Of a stretch of 64,000 bases of DNA, positions 49,153-58,324 are shown piece after piece. Positions within the stretch are counted from its first letter, which is position 1. Every line of letters starts with the position of its first letter. The notes under the pieces are model-generated. The model was given only the letters and a program-made list of their open reading frames with translations. It did no database searches and was not told where the DNA came from. The stretch comes from Acidobacteriota bacterium (GTDB lineage Bacteria; Acidobacteriota; Terriglobia; Bryobacterales; Bryobacteraceae): NCBI GenBank assembly GCA_947470805.1, contig CANIVU010000026.1, positions 1 through 64,000 on the forward strand. The letters run 5' to 3'. Made by a program: the position numbers and the translations under genes.

Positions 49153-49738
49153 CGTACCTCCTAGCAATGATCAGCCCGAACACGATATGAACCACGCCGA
49201 ACCCGCCGGCCAGGAACCAGTTCCCCCAGCTCGACGGACAGGCCAGCGCGGCGGCGCCCAAGAGCATGAAGCACAAGCCCATGATGGGAACGACTCGCAC
49301 CGAGAACGCCCCGGCGGTGACGACGCCCGCGCCGTAGAGCAGCAGCCACATACCCGGCAACACCGCCCAGGCGCCCTGTTGGTAAAGAACCCAGCTCAGT
49401 AGACCGCCGGCGGCGACGGGCGGGCTGAAGCTCAAGAAAAACTGGCGGCCGGGGGCGGCAAAGACGCTCCGGTCCCCCTGGCGGGTTTTGCGAAGAATAA
49501 ACGCGCTGCCGATGATGAGCGCCAGCACCACTTCGCACATCCAGACCAGGCCCCACATCCGCATGTCGGTCTGCTGCGCCGCGACCACGGCCGCTGCCAG
49601 CGCCGATACGCCCATCGCCACGCCGCCCCAGCCGGGCACGGCGGTGAACGAACCGGTCCGCTCCATGGTGGCGCGGATGTACTTCAGTTGTTCCAGCGCG
49701 TGATCGCTAATGGCGACCGCGGGCCGCGTGGGGCTCAT
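49145..49738 (-). CDS. Polytopic membrane protein of unknown function, coupled to the winged-helix regulator
   Basis: Start at MSPTRPAVAISDHALEQLKYIRATMERTGSFTAVPGWGGVAMG; about 6 hydrophobic helices; overlaps the start of the regulator gene. Confidence 0.65.
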   Translation of the reverse strand: MSPTRPAVAISDHALEQLKYIRATMERTGSFTAVPGWGGVAMGVSALAAAVVAAQQTDMRMWGLVWMCEVVLALIIGSAFILRKTRQGDRSVFAAPGRQFFLSFSPPVAAGGLLSWVLYQQGAWAVLPGMWLLLYGAGVVTAGAFSVRVVPIMGLCFMLLGAAALACPSSWGNWFLAGGFGVVHIVFGLIIARRYGG

Positions 49739-49766
49739 TCCTTCATTCTGTGCCAAGCACTTTCTG

Positions 49767-50729
49767 TTAGCAAGCAAACAGTTGCAACTGCGCGGGCCCC
49801 AGCCACTCCGGCGGGCGCCGGGTATTTCCGCGTTCCGTCAGACCGTGGCGCAGGCGGATTCGTTCCACGCGCGCCGTGAGTCCGTCGACATAGGTACCTT
49901 GCAGATAGGCGTCGCGCTGATACCAGGCGCGGTATTTGACCAGCAACGCCGGGAATTCCGCCTCCAGCCAGGGCATGAACACCTTGCGGGCGGAATCCTT
50001 CAAAAAGAGCGGTTGGGCCCACAGGGAGCGGGCGCCGGCCGCTTTGGCCGCCGAGGCCACGGCGTCGATACTCTCTTCCGCGTCCGTGATCCGTGGCAGC
50101 ACCGGCGAAACCCCAACGCCAACCGTGATTCCCTCCCCCGCCAACCGCCGTGCCGCCTCCACACGCAAAGACGGCCGAGGCGCGAATGGCTCCAGCTTCC
50201 TCGCCAGGGCGGTATCGATGGTGGTGATCGTCATGTTCACCCGAACGTCGTTCCGGCGAGCGAGCGAACCGAGCAGATCGGCATCGCGGGCCACCAGGTC
50301 CGACTTCGTTGTAATGAAGATCCGCACGCCTTCGACGCCCGCCATCGACTCCAACATCCGCCGCATCAGGCCGAAGCGGCGTTCGGCGGGCTGGTAGCAA
50401 TCGGTAGCGGTGCCGAAGGCGACGGTGTCTTCCGGCGCGAGCCTCCGAATCTCGCGCCGAAACTGACGGGCATCCCACTGCTTGGCAAAGATGCGCGTTT
50501 CAAACTCGTCTACGGAAAGCTCCATGAACTCGTGGGTATAGCGGGCATAACAGTAGCGGCAGCCATATTCGCAGCCGCGGTAGGGGTTTACGGTCCAGTC
50601 AAATATTTGCCGTTTCCCCGAACACGAGCCAATGAAACTTTTCGCAGGCAACTCCAGGTACGACACCCGGCGCTTGTCTTCCAACAACGGGCTTTCGGCC
50701 GCCATCTTTGCGATACCAACCAGTGGCAT
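49767..50729 (-). CDS. SPL/PA0069-type radical SAM protein
   Basis: 320 aa; WTVNPYRGCEYGCRYCYARYTHEFM (CxxxCxxC); GTATDCYQPAERRFGLMRRMLE; VSPVLPRITDAEESID. Confidence 0.9.
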   Translation of the reverse strand: MPLVGIAKMAAESPLLEDKRRVSYLELPAKSFIGSCSGKRQIFDWTVNPYRGCEYGCRYCYARYTHEFMELSVDEFETRIFAKQWDARQFRREIRRLAPEDTVAFGTATDCYQPAERRFGLMRRMLESMAGVEGVRIFITTKSDLVARDADLLGSLARRNDVRVNMTITTIDTALARKLEPFAPRPSLRVEAARRLAGEGITVGVGVSPVLPRITDAEESIDAVASAAKAAGARSLWAQPLFLKDSARKVFMPWLEAEFPALLVKYRAWYQRDAYLQGTYVDGLTARVERIRLRHGLTERGNTRRPPEWLGPAQLQLFAC

Positions 50730-50771
50730 GCATAGATCTTCGCCGTTTGTTCGCCAGCTGTCAAGCGAACT

Positions 50772-51038
50772 TTAGGCCATCGTTACGGCGTCGATCGCGG
50801 TGAGGCGGATGACGATTTTGGACTGCTCGCGGTTGCGGCCTTCCACAAACTCCATGCCGACCATCGTAACGACGAGCGCGATCTGCTGGCCCTTCACATA
50901 GACGTTGACGCCCTTCTTTTCTTTCATGCTGGCGTTGAGCAGGTCCATAAGCGGGTTGGCCCCGGTCCCGGCCGCGTTGGCGGTGGCAGCTACGCCGGCA
51001 AAAGCGGCGATCAGGGGTAATACATTGCGTCGGTTCAT
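50772..51038 (-). CDS. Small exported hypothetical protein
   Basis: 88 aa; MNRRNVLPLIAAFAGVAATANAAG signal-like N-terminus; adjacent to the co-oriented ORF at 51041. Confidence 0.5.
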   Translation of the reverse strand: MNRRNVLPLIAAFAGVAATANAAGTGANPLMDLLNASMKEKKGVNVYVKGQQIALVVTMVGMEFVEGRNREQSKIVIRLTAIDAVTMA

Positions 51039-51040
51039 GA

Positions 51041-51433
51041 TTACAGTCCTCCCATCAAGGTTTTATAGATTTCCATATCGTTAAAAATGCCATCGGTGCG
51101 CAGTGCGTAGGCGCAGTGCATCTCCAGCACGCCATTCTTGAACTCCATCTTCATCTCTTCTTTCGATTTGACGTTGCGGAGTTTAACGGTTTTCAGGCCG
51201 TCGCGAAGGGCTTCTTTGCCCATCGGGTCGAGCGAAATCGAGCGCAGCGCCATGTTCAGGCGGTGGCAGGAGAGGTTGTCGAGAAAGCGGAGGCCCTCGG
51301 CATCGTTGGCCAAGCTATCCCAATCCACCTCATACTTGGCGGTGCCGCCGCAAATTTCGGTGATTTCCTTTTCGCGTTCGGGGAGCGTCTTCTCGCTCAG
51401 GTCCCGGATCATCTGTCGTTCTTGTAGTCCCAT
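51041..51433 (-). CDS. Hypothetical protein
   Basis: MGLQERQMIRDLSEKTLPEREKEITEICGGTAKYEVDWDSLANDAEGLRFLDNLSCHRLNMALRSI...; co-oriented with 50772. Confidence 0.55.
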   Translation of the reverse strand: MGLQERQMIRDLSEKTLPEREKEITEICGGTAKYEVDWDSLANDAEGLRFLDNLSCHRLNMALRSISLDPMGKEALRDGLKTVKLRNVKSKEEMKMEFKNGVLEMHCAYALRTDGIFNDMEIYKTLMGGL

Positions 51434-51527
51434 GCTGTCCTCTATACGCACTGGCGTAACGGTACGGGAAAACTTATCACGGGAACGAAAGATTTTGTAG
51501 GGGGGTAAAACGCGAGGAAGGAGAGAA

Positions 51528-51601
51528 TGGCTGGGAGACAGGGATTCGAACCCCGATAAGCAGAGTCAGAGTCTGCTGTCCTACCGTTGAACGATCTCCC
51601 A
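51528..51601 (-). tRNA. tRNA-Gln (CTG)
   Basis: Reverse complement TGGGAGATCGTTCAACGGTAGGACAGCAGACTCTGACTCTGCTTATCGGGGTTCGAATCCCTGTCTCCCAGCCA; anticodon loop CTCTGAC; encoded CCA. Confidence 0.95.
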
Positions 51602-51627
51602 GCACGGGTGAACCCCTTCAGTATAAA

Positions 51628-53025
51628 TCACCAGGTGCTCATACGCAAAATGACACCGGAAGAGAGTTGCAATCCCTGATTCAAATTTCTGCCCTCGAGA
51701 ACGCCGCCGGGCTGGCTGGCCCAGGAACGGGCGTACTCGATACTGGCCAGGCGGAAGGCGAAAGCCGGGTTCAGGCGGATATCCAAACCGGTGCCGGCCT
51801 GTAGGGCGAGACCGTGGCGGATATCGGTTTGGGTGTACAACTCCGGCGCCGGGAGTTCGACGCCACGTCGTTTGGCATCGGCTTTGAGAACACGTTCCCG
51901 TACCGGGTCCACTTCATAGCGGGTGAGCTTGTTGCCGCCCACCAGCACTTGGGCGAAGGGGCTAAACCGGCGGTCGGCGAGCGGGGTCCAGCGGGGGCCG
52001 ATGACGTAGGTGAGGGAATCGCCGCTATTGTTGGGCGCCAGATCGCGAAGTTGGCAGCCGCTGACTTGCGCGACCAGTTGCCAGGAGGGGGAGAGCCGGA
52101 AGGCCGCCTGGCCGCCGCCGCCGGCGCACTGGGTGCCATCGAAACGGGTCCAAAGCGGCAGCGCCGTGATTTCAAATGGCGCCGCTTTCGGGAACTGGCG
52201 CGACGGCTCCGGCTCCATCACATGGGGGGCACGATAGTGATTGGCGAGAATGCCGCCGCGGGAGTCGCGATACCAGGGCGCCTTAAAGCGCAGGGCGTTG
52301 GAGAAGCTGCGGCTGGGATTCAACCAGCTGCGAACCATCATGCGCGCAAATGTGTTGTGGAAACGGTTTTCGAACGGGAGAATTACCTTTTCGTCCAGGA
52401 AATCTTCGGCGACCAGCCAGCCGGTGCCGATGACGGGCGTGACAACGTGATCGACAAAGCCCTGTTGTGGACGACGGCTTTGGATCTTGCCGATGCTCGC
52501 CTCGCTGACCGGGCCGACTTCGAACCAGGTGCTGTAGGCCCAGGCGACGCTCATCGCCTTCATCCGGCTGCGCCAGTAACGAGGGTCGCGACCGAAGCGC
52601 AGGAGCCGGGCGTTCGGGTCGTTCTGGAGATAGATGAAGCCCGAGACGGAGCCCTGCATGGGGTGACCGATGTAGTTCACCAGGAAGGGGTCGCCATCAC
52701 CCCAACCATGCAGGTCGCCGACGGCATCGGCATATCCACCCCAGAAGGGCCCTTTCATTCCGGAACGTGTTCCGCGTTCCGTTCCTAATCGAAACGCGTG
52801 CTGAATGCCGGTAAAAAATGCCGACTGTTGGGCCACCGCCCGCCAGTCGACGGCATTCTCACCGGTCTGCTGCCTGACCGGCTTTACCGGATCGGTGGAG
52901 CGTTTCTCCGCCGCTGATCCGCCACCACTTTCGGGATCCTCCAGCGGCTGACACACCGCGATCCCACATCCAAAAACAAGAGCAAAAACGAATACTTTGC
53001 AAATCCGGGTGTCAATCAGTTCCAT
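51628..53025 (-). CDS. Exported/outer-membrane hypothetical protein
   Basis: 465 aa; signal-like N-terminus MELIDTRICKVFVFALVFGCGIAVC; GFIYLQNDPNARLLRFGRDPRYWRSRMKAM...; C-terminus ILRMSTW ends in an aromatic residue as beta-barrels do. Confidence 0.6.
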   Translation of the reverse strand: MELIDTRICKVFVFALVFGCGIAVCQPLEDPESGGGSAAEKRSTDPVKPVRQQTGENAVDWRAVAQQSAFFTGIQHAFRLGTERGTRSGMKGPFWGGYADAVGDLHGWGDGDPFLVNYIGHPMQGSVSGFIYLQNDPNARLLRFGRDPRYWRSRMKAMSVAWAYSTWFEVGPVSEASIGKIQSRRPQQGFVDHVVTPVIGTGWLVAEDFLDEKVILPFENRFHNTFARMMVRSWLNPSRSFSNALRFKAPWYRDSRGGILANHYRAPHVMEPEPSRQFPKAAPFEITALPLWTRFDGTQCAGGGGQAAFRLSPSWQLVAQVSGCQLRDLAPNNSGDSLTYVIGPRWTPLADRRFSPFAQVLVGGNKLTRYEVDPVRERVLKADAKRRGVELPAPELYTQTDIRHGLALQAGTGLDIRLNPAFAFRLASIEYARSWASQPGGVLEGRNLNQGLQLSSGVILRMSTW

Positions 53026-53080
53026 TGTGCCGCAAAGATTATGAAATAGTCATGACTTTGCTCCGCGGGAAAAAGTTTCG

Positions 53081-54610
53081 TTATTTTCTCGTTTGCAGCA
53101 CCAACGGCAGCCCGTAGACCTGGCGAAATACTTCTCCGGCTCGCTCGCCAGCCCACAGTTCCAAGTTAGTGTCGGCATCCGAGCGGAGCGCGATCACAAC
53201 TTGCGATGCTTGCAATTCTACTGCCAAGGCATCGACGCGCTGATCGTGGCTGCGGTCGAGCGCGTCCGCCAGTCGCAACAGCGGCACGAGGCGCAATACC
53301 AGGCGCTGGTTGACGGCCGAAAGTGCCTGAAACGACACATGGCGGGCCGAGGGCATGGACTTGCGGTGAAAACGGCACAGCTGAGCGACAATGATACGTT
53401 CTTCGGCGGTGAAGGCGGGAAGATCGGCATTGGCGACCAGATACTGGGAGTGCTTATGGTGCCCCATATCGCTCACATAGTGGCCGATATCAACCAGATA
53501 GGCCGCCGCTTCGAGCAGTTTCCCGCTATCGGCGGAGAGGGCGTGGAGCGGTTTCAGACCGTCGAAGAGAGTGCCGGCGAGTTCCGCGGTTTTGCGGGCG
53601 TGGCGGACATCGACGCCGAACTTCCTGGCCATGGATTCGACGATGCGCCGCTGTTCCTTGTCCAGGCGGGCGAGGTCCGCGCCGACGCGGCGGGCGGCCA
53701 GATCGGCAATGATGCCATCCCGGACACCGGCGAGCGAGTAGTAGACCGACTTGGCGCCGAATTCGCGCAACAGCCGGCCGAGAACCGCGGCGCCGCCGAT
53801 GATGATTTCCGCGCGGCGCGGTCCGATGCCAATGCGCTTCCGCCGTGCCGAGATTTTCTCGGCCGCCAGGTCCGCCACCAGACGGTCCACCTGGGCGGTT
53901 GTCGCGCGCTTCCGGTCGCCCAGTTCGCGGGTTTTCCGGTCGATGCCATTCACGGCGCAGATGACGGCGGCGGCGGTGGAGGAGGTGGCGATGACGCGAT
54001 CAAAGCCACCCACGCCGATTTTCTTGAGCGCCGGCGCAATCTTTTCGTCGATGAAGCCGTGGAGTCGATCCATGTCGTCAAGGCCGGGCGGATCGTGTTC
54101 GAGGAACATCTGCTTCAGCCGCACGGCGCCGAGAGGCTTGGAATAAGCCGCCTTCATCCGGCCGTTTTCGCCCACGATCACTTCGGCGCTACCGCCGCCG
54201 ATGTCAATGATCAGCACCCGCTGTTCGGGGTGGGGCCAGACGGCCTGGACGCCGGCGTGGATGAGGCGCGCCTCTTCAATGCCGGAGATGATTTCCACGG
54301 GGACGCCGGCTGCCAGCGTGACGCGGCGGAGGAACTCGTCCTGGTTCCGGGCATCCCGGACGGCGCTGGTGGCGACGGCGCGGGCGCCCATGACGTGATG
54401 CCTTTCGATGATCGAACGGAACCGTTCCAGGACGCGGCAGAGGTTGTCCATCGCGTCCTTGCTGACGGAGCCGTCGCTGAACACACTGGTCCCCAGCCGG
54501 GTGACTTCGCGCTCCGTGGCAAGGGTGCGCACTGGCCGTCCGACTTCCACTTCGGCTACAGCCAGCCGGACCGAGTTACTGCCTATATCGATCGCGGCAT
54601 AACGGGGCAT
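53081..54610 (-). CDS. Ppx/GppA-family exopolyphosphatase
   Basis: 509 aa; YAAIDIGSNSVRLAVAEV; GARAVATSAVRDARNQDEFLRRV; VLIIDIGGGSAEVIVGE; C-terminal HD-like region VDIGHYVSDMGHHKHSQYLVANADL. Confidence 0.93.
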   Translation of the reverse strand: MPRYAAIDIGSNSVRLAVAEVEVGRPVRTLATEREVTRLGTSVFSDGSVSKDAMDNLCRVLERFRSIIERHHVMGARAVATSAVRDARNQDEFLRRVTLAAGVPVEIISGIEEARLIHAGVQAVWPHPEQRVLIIDIGGGSAEVIVGENGRMKAAYSKPLGAVRLKQMFLEHDPPGLDDMDRLHGFIDEKIAPALKKIGVGGFDRVIATSSTAAAVICAVNGIDRKTRELGDRKRATTAQVDRLVADLAAEKISARRKRIGIGPRRAEIIIGGAAVLGRLLREFGAKSVYYSLAGVRDGIIADLAARRVGADLARLDKEQRRIVESMARKFGVDVRHARKTAELAGTLFDGLKPLHALSADSGKLLEAAAYLVDIGHYVSDMGHHKHSQYLVANADLPAFTAEERIIVAQLCRFHRKSMPSARHVSFQALSAVNQRLVLRLVPLLRLADALDRSHDQRVDALAVELQASQVVIALRSDADTNLELWAGERAGEVFRQVYGLPLVLQTRK

Positions 54611-54677
54611 CTGCTTTCATGATACCCGGAGGAGGCCTTGCCTTCGCCGCATTTCATGGATTTGAAACACAACGGAA

Positions 54678-55442
54678 ATGGCCGCCAGCTATAATTGTTC
54701 TACTTTCCCCATGCCGCTGCTAACACCCAATCGATTCAAGGGCAAGCTGATTATCGTCGAAGGGATTGATGGCTCGGGTAAGTCCACCCAGTTGTCTCTG
54801 CTGGCGCAGTGGCTGCGCTCCCAGGGCCTTGCCGTCGCCTTTTCGGAATGGAACTCTTCCCCTCTTGTGCGCGAGACCACTCGCCGCGGCAAGAAGAAGC
54901 AGATGTTCACGCCCACGACGTTTTCGCTGATTCACGCCACCGACTTCGCCGACCGCCAGGAGCGGTTCATTCTCCCCATGCTGAAGGCGGGCGCCATCGT
55001 GTGCGCGGACCGTTTCGCCTACACGGCGTTCGCGCGCGACGTGGTCCGGGGCGTATCGCCGCGCTGGGTGCGGAACCTGTACAACTTCGCCATTCAGCCG
55101 AATCTTGCCTTCTATTTCCGGGTGCCGTTGGAAGTGGCGCTGGGCCGCATTCTAGGCGGGCGCGATTCCATCAAGTACTACGAAGCCGGGATGGATTTGA
55201 ACCTCTCTCGCCGGATTGAAGAGAGTTTCCGGTTGTTCCAGGGACGGATTCTGGAAGAGTACGATGCGATGGCAGAGGAGATGGGCTTCCACATCATCGA
55301 CGCCACCGGCTCCATTGAAGAACAGCAGTTGCAGATGCGGCAGATTGTGATGCAGCAGCTGGGTGAAGCGATCGAGTCCGGACAGATTCTGCACAAAGAA
55401 AGGGTGTTTCGTGCCAATCCCCAAGCCCCTGCAGTTTTATAG
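54678..55442 (+). CDS. Thymidylate kinase-family protein (canonical Walker A)
   Basis: KLIIVEGIDGSGKSTQLSLLAQWLRSQGLAV; HATDFADRQERFILPMLKAGAIVCADRFAYTAFARD. Confidence 0.85.
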   Translation: MAASYNCSTFPMPLLTPNRFKGKLIIVEGIDGSGKSTQLSLLAQWLRSQGLAVAFSEWNSSPLVRETTRRGKKKQMFTPTTFSLIHATDFADRQERFILPMLKAGAIVCADRFAYTAFARDVVRGVSPRWVRNLYNFAIQPNLAFYFRVPLEVALGRILGGRDSIKYYEAGMDLNLSRRIEESFRLFQGRILEEYDAMAEEMGFHIIDATGSIEEQQLQMRQIVMQQLGEAIESGQILHKERVFRANPQAPAVL

Positions 55443-56148
55443 TGAGCCGCTCCCGGGCGTCGATACCGGTGAATTGCAGGGAAAGTTGATCGTCATTGAA
55501 GGACCCGACAACGTGGGCCGTTCGACGCAGGTCACGCGGCTGAAGGCGTGGCTGGAGCAGCAGGGTCACGCGGTGCTGGACACGGGGATGGCGCGCAGCG
55601 CGCTGGCCGGGAACGGCATTGCCAAGGCCAAAGAGGGGAACACCCTGGGCCCGGTGACGATGACGCTGTTCTACGCGACCGACTTTGCCGACCGGCTGGA
55701 GAACGAAATTATCCCAGCGCTGCGAGCGGGTTTCGTGGTGCTGACCGACCGCTACATTTTCTCGCTGATGGCGCGCGGTCTGGCCCGTTCCGAAGATAGC
55801 GCCTGGCTGGAAAAAGTCGCCGGATTCGCGCTGGTGCCGCACGCCGTCTATTACCTGCGGGCCGAGGTGCCGACGCTGGTTTCCCGCGTTGTGATGGGGA
55901 GCGGTAGCTTTGATTACTGGGAATCCGGCATGGACATGCGCTTCGGGCCGGACATGTATGAGAGCTATGTGCGCTACCAGGGCCGGGTCATCCGGGCGCT
56001 CGACAAGATGGCCACCAAGTACGATTTCACGACGATCGATGCGGCCAAGCCGGCCGATCTGATTTTCCGTGAATTGCAGCGGCATATTAGCGGCCTGTTC
56101 CTGCCGCCGAAGCCTCCGAAGAAGCGCAGCGCGGCAAAGAAGGCGTAA
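55411..56148 (+). CDS. Thymidylate kinase-like paralog with altered Walker A (GPDNVGRST)
   Basis: GTG at 55411; KLIVIEGPDNVGRSTQVTRLKAWLEQQGHAV; YATDFADRLENEIIPALRAGFVVLTDRYIFSLMARGLARS; co-linear with the preceding kinase. Confidence 0.8.
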   Translation: MPIPKPLQFYSEPLPGVDTGELQGKLIVIEGPDNVGRSTQVTRLKAWLEQQGHAVLDTGMARSALAGNGIAKAKEGNTLGPVTMTLFYATDFADRLENEIIPALRAGFVVLTDRYIFSLMARGLARSEDSAWLEKVAGFALVPHAVYYLRAEVPTLVSRVVMGSGSFDYWESGMDMRFGPDMYESYVRYQGRVIRALDKMATKYDFTTIDAAKPADLIFRELQRHISGLFLPPKPPKKRSAAKKA

Positions 56149-56870
56149 TGGCGTTCCCGTTCGGATTGTTCATCGAGTTGGCTTCACCGGAATCGGTGGA
56201 GATGGCTGGATGGTCCGGATGGGACCACTGCGTGATCGATTGCGAACATGCGCCGATCGACAACGCGATGCTGGGCGCCATGCTGCGGGCGGCGCGGATT
56301 CCGGCCTATGTGCGGGTGCCGAATTCGAACGCCGAATCGATACAGGGTGCGTTGGACAACGGCGCGAACGGCGTCATCGTTCCCCGGCTGCAATCGGCGG
56401 CGGAAGCGGCGCGAGTGGTAGAGGCGGCGCGGTTTTTCCCGGAGGGGAAGAGGGGCGTGAACCATATGGTTCGCGCGGCAAAGTATTCGCTGGAACCGGT
56501 GGCGGAGTATCTGGCCAAGGCCTCCAGCCAGACTCGTGTGATCGTGCAGATTGAGACGGCTCCGGCGCTGGCCGAAGTGGAGCAGATTGCCGCGACAACC
56601 GGGGTGGACGAGCTGTTTATTGGACCGTACGATTTGAGTCAGGCGCTGGAGATTCCGGGGCAGGTGTTGGACGAGAAACTGCTGGCCGCGGGGAAGCGGA
56701 TTATCGCCGCGGCGCACGCCGAAAAGCGAGCGGTGAGCGTGTTCGTCAACGACGACGAGGCGGCGCGACGGTGGATGGAGCTGGGCACCGATTCGCTGCA
56801 CTATTCGGCGGATGCCTACCTACTGGCACAGACACTGAAGAAAACGCGGGAGCGCTTGCGCGGTTTGTAG
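56148..56870 (+). CDS. HpcH/HpaI-family aldolase
   Basis: 240 aa; GWDHCVIDCEHAPIDNAMLGAMLRAARI; VRVPNSNAESIQGALDNGANGVIVPRLQSA; VQIETAPALAEVEQIAATTGVDELFIGPYDLSQAL. Confidence 0.92.
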   Translation: MAFPFGLFIELASPESVEMAGWSGWDHCVIDCEHAPIDNAMLGAMLRAARIPAYVRVPNSNAESIQGALDNGANGVIVPRLQSAAEAARVVEAARFFPEGKRGVNHMVRAAKYSLEPVAEYLAKASSQTRVIVQIETAPALAEVEQIAATTGVDELFIGPYDLSQALEIPGQVLDEKLLAAGKRIIAAAHAEKRAVSVFVNDDEAARRWMELGTDSLHYSADAYLLAQTLKKTRERLRGL

Positions 56871-56976
56871 CTTTTTGCGGGACATTCTGGTGCGTCGAGA
56901 CACGCGATTTGTCCTGACCACGCCGGAACCGGCCTCGTGGGCACTGATGGCGGCGGGTCTGGGCCTGGCGGCGTCG

Positions 56977-58179
56977 CTACGGAACCGGGTTACCAAATAG
57001 ATCGAGTTGTTCGATACGGGCGGGGGCGGAGCGGATTGGTTCGTCATCCTCACCGGTGAGCCAAGACAGCTCGTGGCGAGCCTCTTCGGCGGTATCGGTG
57101 TCGCCGCGCTCCTCCGCTTCCAGCAGAAGGCGGTGGAAGAGGCGGATGCCCTCGCGGCGACGGCCGGCGCCGAGGAGCAGGAACGCGGTGCGGCGGCAGA
57201 GCTCGGAGGCGCGGGCCCAATCATGGGAAAAGCCGTGGGCCAGAGCGGCAGGGACTTCGGCGACGAGGGGAAGCACGAGGTCCGGGCTTTGGCGCCATTG
57301 TTGAAAGCGGCGTTGGAGCGCTTCGAGGTGGCGTTGGCGGAGGTCCGGGCTGACGGCGGGCGTTGTACGGAGACGGTAGAGCGCTTCGCCGCGATCCAGC
57401 AGCATGGCTTGCGAGAGATCCGCGCCGAGCTCAACCGCGAGCGAACCAAGGAAGACCGGCGGGTAACAGGCGCCCAGCGCGGCATCGGCGGCCCCTTCCG
57501 GGACGGGGCCAATCACTTGCAGAACGGAGTGGCGGGAGGGCGGGATCTTGAGCGGCTTGTCGATGTGCGCCAGGACGGCGAGCACACGCCCCTGGGGCGC
57601 GCGCCATTCGAGTTCAGCGCGAATAAGAGCCGGTTCGCGGCCGGCGCAGCCGATCCAGACGACGGACTGGAAGTGTTTCCGAGCCGCGTGGGCGAATGAT
57701 TGAGCGGAGTCGATGTCCGCCGTTTCCAGCTGGCCGGGCGCGTCGACAAGCCGGACCCACCAATCGTCAGGTACCGAAGCGGCCAAGGGCGCCGGATCGA
57801 TTCCGGGTTGAACGGGCAGCATGGGGACCAACCACGCTTCGACGGCGCGGTCGAGTTGCGGGTCGGCGGCGAAAAACGGCCGGCGCTCGAGCAGTTTCGG
57901 GTAGGCGCAGTCTTCACAGCGGACGAAAGCTACCGGGGGCGCGCCGTCGTGATCAATGAGCCCTTTCCAATCCTCGCGGCGCAGGGGAGGCGGGGCGGTG
58001 TGGGCATCGAGAAGGATTAAGACGGCATCGGAAGCGGCGCCTTCTTCCCAGGTCTCCGAAACGGGGGCGGAATCTTCCTGAACCAGGAGGGTTCGAATAG
58101 CCAGATTCCGTTCCAGCCGGGCGGCGAGGCGGGCGGCGATGGCCGCTGTCCGGGAGGAACAACAGATACTCAACTGCAC
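56977..58179 (-). CDS. Hypothetical protein, possible TIR-like N-terminus plus degenerate STAND/TPR-like region
   Basis: 400 aa; SICCSSRTAAIAARLAARLERNLAIRTLLVQEDSAPVSETWEEGAASDAVLILLDAHTAPPPLRREDW; SFAHAARKHFQSVVWIGCAGREPALIRAELEWRAPQGRVLAVLAHIDKPLKI; C-terminal helical RTAFLLLGAGRRREGIRLFHRLLLEAEERGDTDTAEEARHELSWL. Confidence 0.4.
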   Translation of the reverse strand: MQLSICCSSRTAAIAARLAARLERNLAIRTLLVQEDSAPVSETWEEGAASDAVLILLDAHTAPPPLRREDWKGLIDHDGAPPVAFVRCEDCAYPKLLERRPFFAADPQLDRAVEAWLVPMLPVQPGIDPAPLAASVPDDWWVRLVDAPGQLETADIDSAQSFAHAARKHFQSVVWIGCAGREPALIRAELEWRAPQGRVLAVLAHIDKPLKIPPSRHSVLQVIGPVPEGAADAALGACYPPVFLGSLAVELGADLSQAMLLDRGEALYRLRTTPAVSPDLRQRHLEALQRRFQQWRQSPDLVLPLVAEVPAALAHGFSHDWARASELCRRTAFLLLGAGRRREGIRLFHRLLLEAEERGDTDTAEEARHELSWLTGEDDEPIRSAPARIEQLDLFGNPVP

Positions 58180-58324
58180 CTAACTATTGGAGCGTTCCAA
58201 ATTGTGGTTCGTCAACCGCGGTCCAACCCGACCGCGCCCAAACTTCGATCCACTGGGACTTTTATCCTGGGGCACCATTTCGTTGAAAAATGGGGATATG
58301 CTACCCTACCTCTGACTCTCCCCG

